Assembly: GCA_964017065.1 (NCBI GenBank) | Contig: OZ024786.1 | Location: forward strand, 2,915,369-2,979,368 | Length of the DNA: 64,000 nt | Source: Haliclona indistincta | Lineage: Eukaryota > Porifera > Demospongiae > Haplosclerida > Chalinidae | Direction: 5' to 3' | In this document: in pieces, positions 37,311 through 47,600 of the stretch | Layout of the letters: every line of letters begins with the position of its first letter | Numbering within the stretch: position 1 is the stretch's first letter | Notes under the pieces: generated by a model | Databases searched by the model: none | Told to the model about the DNA's origin: nothing | What the model saw: only the letters and a program-made list of their open reading frames with translations | Position numbers and translations under genes: made by a program

Positions 37311-37815
37311 GGCTGTCTAACTGATTTAGACCATAGCAACAGCAAACAGAAACGACGCGAACGACGAGGAAGGACACGCGAGCGCTGTTAAAATTATTCA
37401 GTAGAACTCCGCGCACAGAACCGTAATCTGCGCCGTGTGGTGGGATTCCATTATGAAGTCGCGGCAGTGGCGGGATTCCATTATGAGATTTATGGACCCG
37501 CAGCTACGCAACCTGATTGGTCAACATCGTTTAGCTGTGGTCTAAGAGTGTGTTATGGCTATGTGCAATTATGTGGAAGCAAAACTAACCGAGCTGAGCT
37601 AACCTCCTAAAAATTACTATGATATAAATTCCTTGCAACAAAATTAATGACTTGTTAAAAATACATACATGTAACCGTTATTGCAGTGTGGAAAGGGCAC
37701 ATCTGACAAGGCAAAATCTAACAGCAAAAAAAACAGTTTATTCTACAGCAGCTAGCTCAGTACCATGCATGCATGCTTTAAAATGTGCAACTGTGCACTG
37801 GATTAATTCTTTCTG

Positions 37816-38952
37816 CTATTTTTTCTTAGCTTGGTGTACGGCACCAATTCCAATTCCTGCACCAGCTCCTGCTCCACCTACTCCACCAGCAGCAGCTCCA
37901 ATCCCTCCACCAATAGCTGCTCCAATAGGCCTTTCCACCGTAAAGGAAAATATGCAAGGAATGTAGCGCAACGTAATTCTGCGTGTTATGACGTCATTTG
38001 CTGGAGTACCTTGGCGATCACTACTACAGCGTTGTTTCTCTCGTTAGAAGCGCATTTTAGTTCCCTTTCATTGTTTTCCTAGACTTTCACCGAAGGCGAA
38101 GCTAGGACGATGATTTGCTGCTGAAACCGCAAGGTAGTAATGCCAATGCCATACAGTCGAGTTTGTTTGCTGCCATTTGTCCAAAAACGACTCTCACGAG
38201 GCTCCTGAGGAGTCTAGAACTGTAGTTCTAGCAAGACAACTTCTTTTTCAACTGTTTTACCTTAGCATAACAACTATAGCTTTAACAATGAACTGCATGG
38301 CTCTCTACAGGACTTTCAAGACCGCTCCTGGGAGTCTTCTATGACCAAACTCAACACTCGTTGCCTACTACCAACTCACAATATTACCATGTGCTTCTTC
38401 ATAAATAGATATGGCTATTAAAAGACTAGTGGGTGATGTATACAGTCTTAGCGCAGTGCAGTACTTGTTTGTTTCTGGCGTCCATGGCTCTGAGCGTACT
38501 CCAGCAAATGACGTCGCTCGCCGTCACTGCTCGTCATTTCTTGATGAATTTCATTAATTTTTAATCAACATTCCTTATGCCTTATAATGGAAAGGCCTAT
38601 TGCTATTCCCAAACCTGTTCCAGGACCAGGTATGACACTTCCGACGATTCCGCCGATGAGAGCACCAATGCCAGCTCCTGCAGCTCCTCCAGCTCCTGCT
38701 CCTCCTAGTCCTCCTGCTACGCCACCTGCTGCTGCCCCACTAGCATAATCTTTACGATCATTGATTCCACGTCTATCTTCAACGAAGCGATTCTCGACTT
38801 TGGGAGTAAAAGGAACTTCTTCTTTATTTTTCATTACGTACTTTCCTCCGTCGGTTTTATCCTTTGAAGCACCTGCAGCCTTTATTTCCGCTCCCCCAAA
38901 TGGACGCATTTTCTTCTTCTCCTCGTTGAAGTTGTCCGTATTGATTACTCAT
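37816..38952 (-). pseudogene. Glycine-zipper gene, inverted second copy, split by a MITE
   Basis: Same gene as 5042-5524 on the opposite strand. It has the same start (MSNQYGQLQR), but the first 14 codons are out of frame with the rest. A later ATG at 38909 could open MRPFGGAEIKAAG and the conserved GGKYVMKNKEEVPF, RFVEDRRG and Gly/Ala zipper. After VPGPGTGLGIAIG the gene is interrupted by 672 bp (37927-38598). The C-terminal zipper and VHQAKKK tail continue at 37816-37926. With frameshift and insertion it is probably dead. Confidence 0.8.
37927..38598. mobile_element. MITE-like insertion, 672 bp, AT target duplication
   Basis: Terminal inverted repeats begin AGGCCTTTCCA at both ends, and AAGG and AAGGAAT blocks pair further in. 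Subterminal TGACGTCATTTGCTGGAGTAC (left) and GTACTCCAGCAAATGACGTC (right) pair too. The flanks are AT at 37925-37926 and AT at 38599-38600; removing the element and one AT restores the reading of the intact paralogue. No transposase. Confidence 0.85.
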
Positions 38953-39016
38953 TGTTGCTCAGGGCAAGACAGCAATTACGAAATTAGCGAGTTCTTGCAC
39001 CGCGACGCATAGATAA

Positions 39017-40471
39017 CTGATAGAGTAATTGATCAAACTTCGTCCGGTATCAATAATCGGCAATCCGTATGCCGAGAGAAAAAGGACTTTCCAGTTAGCG
39101 ACTGTATGTTTCAAGAGCTGTTCATGTCCCTATAAAGTAGTGATAATTATAAGCGCTGATCTTTGTCAGAGACGGAACTGTGATACAAAGGAAGACGCTA
39201 ACGAATAGTATCAATCTTCGTCATACAGGGACTTAACTCCGTCTTTGTGATTTATTGCTAAGCCGCAGCTGGCGCTGCTAACAAAAACACTTGCATGCAA
39301 CTCCCACTAGTTAGCTCTACAAGGAAGCACAACGGCGCCAAACTGCAAAGCTTCCTCTTTCCTGTAAGGCATGACGAATTTACGAACGAAAATTGCTGAC
39401 TATGCAATTAATAACTATTATGTTTTATGTCAAATATTAGAGAGAGGATTATAATTTTTAATGATTGAGGATTTGAAAGTGCTGAATAATAATTATTTCA
39501 GATCTTCCTGTTGACAACTGTAATAAATCAACAAAAATAATTGTAATTTCATTATTATGTACCTCCTCTTATTAACTTGCTCTTGTACAGTTTAGATCTG
39601 AATCTGCATGTGTTTACAAGTACATGTATCAAGTTATATTTTGGTTAACAATTTCAACATACCAACAGGAGGTTTCAATTTCTGAGTACGTGTAACACCA
39701 ACAGAGCTGTCTGAATCTGACAAGCACATGTCAAAGGTTAACAATTTCAACATACCAATAGAAATCTTTGACTTCACTCCTCACTGAGTACGTGTAACAC
39801 CACCAGAGCTGTCTGAATCTGACAAACACATATCACATGATATTTTGGTTAACAATTATTGTCAAGAAGTCTTCGACTTCATTCCTCGCTGAGTATGTGT
39901 AACACCACTACGTTAATAAGAGGAGGTACATAATAATGAAATTATCCTCAAACAATCATGTTTATTGATTTGTTACAGTTGTCAACAGGAGGATCTGAAC
40001 TATTGTTCGACACTTTCAAATCCTAAAAATTATAATCCTCTCACTAATATTTTTGACATAAAACTTAATTTTTATTAATTGCATAGTCAGCAATTTCCGT
40101 TCGTAAATTCGTCATGCCTTACAGGAAAGAGGAAGCTTTGCAGTTTGGCGCCGTTGTGCTTCCTTGTAGAGCTAACTAGTGGGAGTTGCATGCAAGTGTT
40201 TTTGTTAGCAGCGCCAGCTGCGGCTTAGCAATAAATCACAAAGACGGAGTTAAGTCCCTGTATGACGAAGATTGATACTATTCGTCAGCGTCTTCCTTTG
40301 TATCACAGTTCTGTCTCTGGGAAAGATCAGCGCTTATAATTATCACTACTTTATAGGGGCATGAACAGCTCTTGAAACATACAGTCGCTAACTGGAAAGT
40401 CCTTTTTCTCTCGGTATACGGATTGCCGATTATTGGTACCGGACGAAGTTTGATCAATTACTCTATAGTAC
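39017..40471. repeat. 1.45-kb near-perfect palindrome
   Basis: 39017-39568 is repeated as reverse complement at 39919-40471 with few differences (for example GATCAAACTTCGTCCGGTA against TACCGGACGAAGTTTGATC). The spacer of about 350 bp contains its own direct repeats (AACAATTTCAACATACCAA with GTACGTGTAACACCA). No coding capacity. It sits between the broken glycine-zipper copy and gene E. Confidence 0.9.
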
Positions 40472-40544
40472 ACGGTGAATAAGAAACGGCGCGATAAACG
40501 GAGGGATCCTAACTCAGATCACAGGCACTGTACAATGAGTTTCT

Positions 40545-41123
40545 AGAATTACCGAAAGAGGAGTATAATTATTACAGTTGAATAAGTCAGTAGAAATAAG
40601 AATTGCACAGCAAATTGGCCGTAATTTTATTTGACAAAAATCGCTGTTTATTTTTAGTGTGATCTCAATCATGTGTAACGAATCTGATCATGTAGCTAGT
40701 GATCATCTGTTCAGCCTTTTAGGATTTTTGCGAATAAGTGTAATAAATTATGCTTATGTTTTAAAGTCTGCTGTTGCACTTGTGGTAATATTGATATGGA
40801 AACATTTCTTTTAGTCCAACAGCTAGCTTTAGCTTTAGAACAAACATAGGTTGAAGCTATATCTAGTAGCTATTTGACTTCCACATAAGTATACTAATGA
40901 ATGATATCCTTCTTATATAGACAGCATATAGTTCACTGTCCATGTACAATTTGAAACTTCCAGCGCATGCGCGTTACAATGGAATCTAACTGCGCGTGCG
41001 CGATGTGCTATCGATCATATTGCTGAACGTACATAAAGCTATGGCCTAGTACCTCGGCGCCAATCAAGCTAGAGCTCAAGAAGAAACGGCGAAAGACTGG
41101 ATTTACGTTCTACTTGACGAGAG
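40545..41123 (+). promoter_or_regulatory. Conserved 5' flank of Calx-beta gene E
   Basis: Over 80 percent similar by eye to 20110-20761 before gene C. The paired GC boxes GCGCATGCGCG (about 40963) and GCGCGTGCGCG (about 40992) lie at the same distance from the start. Conservation across three genes marks it as the likely core promoter. Confidence 0.6.
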
Positions 41124-44100
41124 ATGAAGTCTGTACTGCTTTTAATTGCAGTTTTCGCTTGTTTGGGAAATCAAAACGGTAAGCTTATAGCAACGTATAT
41201 AGTTTACACATTGACTTGTTGCACAGTGTTAGCCCAAACTTGCTACACAAATCTGAGATGCACTGGAGGCACAACTTCAGGTGCAACTTATGATCAATGC
41301 TGTGGTCCAGTCGTTCAAAACAATGCATTGGCAAGATCTTTCAAATCCGGATCAACATGCTCACCGTGTTATGGTTAGTGAATATGAAGATTATTGTACA
41401 TGCAAGCAAGTTCTTTAGTTTTAATCAGTTCTGAATACATAGCAGTTTGTAATAACAGATCATAGATCATTCCTTTGAAGTTTCAGTATACATTTACCGA
41501 AAGAGCTGTGATTTAATCCATTCTGACTATCAAATCAGTCTGGATACAGCTGTCCTTTGATGTGTACCCAAATGCTTTCTAGCACCATATGCTGTTTTGT
41601 TGATGTAGCTACTTACATTGGTTACAGTAATGTATGGCTACTTGTACCTTCAAACAATACACTACCTTTACCAGTAACATTATAATGATTTCATACTTAT
41701 AGTGCTAGGTTTGGCTCAGGCAAGCTACACCTTGTCTGAGAGCTATACAGTGTACGCTATCAGACTAAGAGTCCTTAGTCCAACAGATCCAGTTATCTAC
41801 GGGAGACAAAGGCTGCGACTGAAAGGAATTCCTGGAACAGCAATGACAGGCATGTCAACGAAATTGTTCATGCATAGATTATATTCGGTTCATATACAAT
41901 ACTATTATCAATTAATGACTGTAGATGATTTCTCACTACCATCATCGGATATTCTCATTGCATCGTTCAGTGGTACAGATGTGGCTGTGACAATAGGTGT
42001 TGATGGTATTGCTGGAGAGCCAACTGAAAGTTTTGTGATCACCTCACAACCACCACTTGTATCCGGTTCAGGAGATGCCAAATTTCTATTTCGTACAACC
42101 ACTATCAATATCAGAGATGCAGACAGTTAAGTGTAATTTTTGATAAAATTCATTGACTTGATTCTTAATGCATAGACCCATCATATAAATTTCTGCTGAC
42201 TGAATATGCCCAATTCGAAGGTTCAGACTCACCATGTAATGAAGTGACTGTTATGCAGACAAGCTCACGTGTGGAAAGTGATGTTCATCTCTTGGTCACA
42301 CCATTGACCTATGTTCAGTATACTGCACGAAGTGCTACTGATTCATCACTACCATCAATCGATACATACCATAGAAGCAGACCAAGAGCAGCTACCTGTA
42401 ATTTTAGCATCGACTGTTAACTAGCTCACAATAATTATGTTTCATGCAGATGATCCAAATGGCAGAAAGGATTTTAATAATACAGCACTGAAGATAATGT
42501 TTCCTGCAGGAAGTGAAGATGGCTCTATTCAAACAGTAGCTATTGAAGTGTTTGACGATGATATTGATGAGTATCTAGAGGGTTTCTTTCTTGTGTTGGA
42601 TGTAGACACAACTCTAACTGCCTTGAGTGCCAGTTTTACTTCATCTAAAAGGACAGCGCTTGTCAATATATATGATGACGATCGTAAGTTTTATTGCCCA
42701 TACCATAAAAAATGTAATTATTTCATTTTACAGCATTTTATTTTGGGTTTGAGCAACAAGAGTACACCTATAATGAAGTACTTGATGAAGGAATTCAGGA
42801 TATTCCATTCAGTGCAGCACCAGGCAATGCAACTGAAAAATTCTTTTCTTTCAGCCTTGATTTATCTCCAGTCAAGGGAAACTTTATATGGGGAAGTAAG
42901 TATGTTGTATTGTATGATTCAGGTTCTAATTAATTTATGCTGTGCAATCATAGCAAATGGAGACTTCAGTTTTGGATCATCACTTCAACCAAGTATTCGT
43001 TTCAGTGATTCAATTATAACTCCTTTTGTTATCAATGATGATATTATAGAAGGAGAAGAGATTGGTCAGCTGAGAGTAGGTTTTGATGGTTCTGCAGCTC
43101 CTCGCTTTCAGAGTGTGAGAATAATCATTGTCGATGATGATGGTATGTTTATAAGTGCTTGCACATTAATTTTTTGGTTAAAGCTGCAATAACTTGTGCA
43201 TTAATTAAAAACCGTGTCATCAACACATTGCAACTTGGAAGATTTTTTTTTTTATCTTCATTCAGTAACAAAATTATACAAGATACTATCAAAATGTGAC
43301 ATAATACATAACTATTTCTGTTGTAGCTGCCATACTGGCTCTGTCAGCTCCATCAACTGTTCAAGAAAGCACTGGATCATTTTTGGCCACTATAACGTTG
43401 ACTTTACCAACTAACACTGGTTTAACAAGTGCGCTACTTGTAGATATTCTTGATGCTGAGACGACAGCAACAAAATCAGGTATCGAAAAATTTCATGCAC
43501 TGGATTTTGTGTTACAGTGAGACCTCTGTAATCTGGACAACTTTATGACTTATCAAGGTGTTGTGCTAAATTCTGGAGTTGTTAAAGTTGTAAATCATTT
43601 TTTTGGAATCACATGCAGTATCTACATGCATGAAGTTGGCTGGTATTCTTATTTTAAAGGCTGGTTAACAATGTGATGCTTTCGCTTGCGCTATTTTGTG
43701 GCAGATATAAAAATTTGCTCTATTTCTGTGTCACGTTGTGTTGAACCACTATGTCACATTGTAAACATTCTTTTCTAAAAATTCTTTTCTGTGTCACATT
43801 TTTTTTCTCAACAGCTGACTATTTATCACCAACTGCAAGCTCGGTTAATTTTCACGGCTCTATTCGTGTGTTGACTGTGTCTTACAGTGTCACTGATGAC
43901 AACATAGCTGAGCCAGATGAGACCTTGTCATTAACAATCCAACGCTCAACCAGCAGTGCTCAGACTCCAGTCAGCTATAGTACTAAAAGTGTTGATATCA
44001 AAATTATCGATAATGATGGTAAGAATGAAAACTACTCATGGCGTAGTAACGTACAACTTTCATTTATTAGTTGGAAGAATTGGCTTTGTAACAACAGCTA

Positions 44101-44466
44101 TGATTGCATTTGAGGGTGATTCTGCTAGGCTGAGTATTGCTGTTCTTGGGAACATTGTTCTCGGACGAAATGTAGTTGTTCGGTTTTCCACTGCTGATGG
44201 CACTGCTTTAAGTAAGTAAAATTACTACAGTTTCTAAATTATTTTGTTGTACAGATGGAACTGACTATACCAATACGGTCACTGAGCTAACATTCAATGC
44301 CACGGCAACAAGTTATGATGTACTGGTTCCAATCAATCAAGATGGTGAGCTGGAAGGAAATGAAAATTTTAGAGCAGAGCTGCAAGTCATTGAAAACACC
44401 AACAACATCGGGCTAACTGTGGATCCTGCCACTGCTGTGGTCACCATTGCTAGGAATGCAGTTTGA
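41124..44466 (+). CDS. Calx-beta secreted protein gene E, 12 exons, 688 aa, intact
   Basis: Exons: 41124-41178, 41227-41373, 41703-41849, 41925-42125, 42176-42397, 42450-42683, 42734-42895, 42954-43142, 43327-43479, 43815-44018, 44071-44211, 44255-44466. The sum is 2067 nt, in frame. Signal peptide MKSVLLLIAVFACLG, module CX5CX12CCX18CX2C, five Calx-beta repeats (DDDIDEYLEGF, EGEEIGQLR, DDNIAEPDETL). Intron 3 starts GC (CAG/GCATGT). It is closest to gene D, including introns, but separated from it by 13 kb with the RCBTB-like gene. Only 186 bp separate its stop from SRCR gene G. Secreted adhesion or recognition protein by inference. Confidence 0.88.
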
Positions 44467-44652
44467 TAACTTGTTTTAGTTTATATGCTGTATGCATGCA
44501 ATTGTTAGTAGATAGATATGTGTGTCAACATTGATTATTTCGTAGATGCCATTGGGCGGGGCTGGTTGCGTGGGCGAACTAGGTCAAAATACGTATGGTG
44601 CACAACATTGTCTGCCGCGGCGCTAGGCTTATAGCGCTGGTCGTGTGCAGCT

Positions 44653-47600
44653 ATGCTGTCGCTTAGATGTCATGTAATCCACCTAGCTGCGTTCATTCAA
44701 CTAGTCCTACCATCACCGACGAATGGTACATCTCCGACAGTTGGTACAATACGTTTGTGGAGAGAAAATTTAAATGCTAGCGCTATAACGTGTTTGGGGA
44801 GAGTACAGATTGTTGGTCCATTTGGATACTGGGGAAACATCTGTGGCCATAGAAGACTCATTGGCCTAACAGAAGCTCACGTGATTTGTCATCAACTTGG
44901 ATACACACAGGTAGGGTCCGCAATGAAAAAATCGACTGTCACAGATTCAGCGGGATTGCGCCTCAGCGTGTAAAGTGGGTTGACCCGAACATAGAACAGG
45001 TAAAGAGAGAAGCGCCAAGTCCTTCCTTTTTGCGGGAAAAACAAAAAGACTTCAAAAAGCGTGGGCGGAGCTAGCCAATCGCAATTAAAATGCTTTTTAT
45101 TCGAACAACATCCAACGCCGAAGCTTAGTGATGTTGGTAAAGACGCTCAGGATCATGCTTTCAAGAATTCCGAGGTCTTGCACGTCGCAGCGTCCTTCGT
45201 GTGTTGTTTCCAGGTCATAATTTGAAAGGGGGCGGAGCTCCCGAGACTGCGAGAAAATACTATTTGGGCTAGAGCGCTTTTGCACATTGTGCTGCAGCAA
45301 CCCTATTGCAGATTTAACTAAGTTAGGTGACAATATATCTGCACAGCAAATGTTATAAACTTTGCATGCTTCCTTCCATCTGGCTAAAAAAATGTTTAAA
45401 GTTTTTGAGCCAGATGGAAGGAAAAGCATAAACGTCATAAAACTTGCTACGTAGATACATTGTCACCTAACTTAGTTAAATCTGCAATAGGGTTGCTGCA
45501 GCACAATGTACAAAGGCGCTCGAGCCCAAAGAGTATTTTTTCGCCGTTTCGGGAGCCCCGCCCCCTTTCAAATTATGTCCTGGAAACAACACACGAAGGA
45601 CGCTGCGACGTCCAAGACCTCGGAATTCTTGAAAGTATGATTCTGAGCGTCCTTACGAACATCACTAAGCTTCGGCGTTGAATGTTGTTCGAATAAAAAG
45701 CATTTTAATTGCGATTGGCTAGCTCCGCCCACGCTTTTTGAAGTATTTTTGTTTATCCTGCAAAAAGGAAGGACTTGGCGCTTCTCTCTTTAGTCTTTAC
45801 CTGTTCTACGTCCGGGTCAACCCACTTTACACGCTGAGACGCAATCCCGCTGAATCTGTAACACTCGTTTTTTTCATTGCGGACCCTAACACAGGCTAGC
45901 TATTTTTCTACTGGGAAAATAGACGGGTAAGTTATTAATTTTGTCTATTTGCATAGCCACGTACATACACTACCCCCCAAATTTATAGATACGGAACTGA
46001 TTCGTTCCGTTTTATCCATGATGGCATATACTGTGACAGTGCTAACTACCTTACCGTCAGTCAGTGCAGAATTATGGGTCGTATTACCAGTGATTGTGTT
46101 GATGGTGATGATGATTTATCTGTAATATGCTGTAAGTTTAATTTGAGGGTATATAAGGGTAGCTATGTAGCTAAGTAACTTTGGAATCCCCATGGTATGT
46201 AGTAGACAGCTTGTTTGTTGTATCAGGCATTTAACACTGACCAGGTTTCAATACTGCATGCCTAGACCTTACAAGGATGAAAAGTCTTGTTCTCACCGTA
46301 AACATTGCCGCCACAAGGCATTAAATGATGGAAATTTAATTATTTTTACAAACACATAACATAGTTCTGATCGAGCCCCCAAGTGGGTGTGGTTAAGAGC
46401 TCAAAATCACTTTGCGTAAGTATGACAGCTAGAATGCATCAGGAGCATCCCATGAAAGGTGAGGGAGAGTGCAACTCAGTATTCTCACAATACAATGGCG
46501 AGATCCTAACATGCCTGCCATCTGACACAGGAATTATTGCTTTTCTGCTGCTTACCACTGCTAGGGCATAATTAAGTGTACTATAGTATACGTCAAAAGC
46601 TATATATGTCCTGCAGACTTGTGCTGCAATCTGAAAAGCCTGAGCGATTAGACAAGAGTAGCAACACTAAACACTTCAAGTGGTATGTTCAGTGCGTTCT
46701 TCTTCTTATTTGGTCCGTCAATACCTTATTTGGAATGATATTATGTTTTTAGCTTCAAGATTTCACCAGATAAATACTTACTTAGTCAAACACTCATTTG
46801 TGTTTGATCAAGAGGTCAAGAGAGACATTGTACTCAGAAATGAAATTGGAATGTAAGGATGTGTGTACTGGTAATTATGACTGGGTGGGAAGAGAAGTAC
46901 AATGTAAAGAAATAAATTCAGCAAATTTTATCCCCAGGATCCTTGTATTTGACATAGATTTATTCTGAATTGTGTTGCTATGGCTTGCATGACTACATAA
47001 GATGTAGCGATGTGTTGAGCATTGAGTTAAAAATTCTAAATAGTTTTTTCAGCCCATTGAAGCTGCCATCTAAATTATGGTCATTATCTACATAGCAGAT
47101 TTGATAATTATACAGAATTTACTACAATGCAGTAACCTCACGGATATGGAACGACCCATACGATGGAATGGTTCGTCTACAAGGAGGAATGTATCCAAAT
47201 GAAGGATTTGCTGAAGTATACTGCAATGGGCAATGGGGAACCATCTGCAGTGGTTCATTCACTAAAGATGTTGCTGATACAGTGTGTAGACAACTGGGCT
47301 ATGCTAGATCGGAAAGCACCACTCAAGTCAAGTATGTAGTAAACCTTTTCAAATAATTATTTAGATGACAATGCTTTTATTTGAGTGCTTCAAAGTTTTG
47401 GACACTTTTAAATGTAATTGAAGAGTGCATGTATATCATATTAACTTGAACTCTTGATATTACTTATGCAATTTATTGCTCTTATAAATACACTCTTACA
47501 GTCGTGGACCTAATCAACTACCAGCCTGGCTCGCTGATCTAGAGTGTGTTTCATCAGAAGTCTGCATATCTAACTGTAGAATGTGTCCATCTTCATCACA

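Noticed and set aside
37927..38598. The MITE in the glycine-zipper copy as another self-splicing intron
   Set aside because: Its ends (AGGCC...GGCCT with AT duplication) do not place GT or AG at the borders on the coding strand.
11006..44466. Calling the Calx-beta genes aggregation factors outright
   Set aside because: No Wreath or VWD domain was found and length is only about 690 aa; the link rests on Calx-beta repeats and clustering alone.
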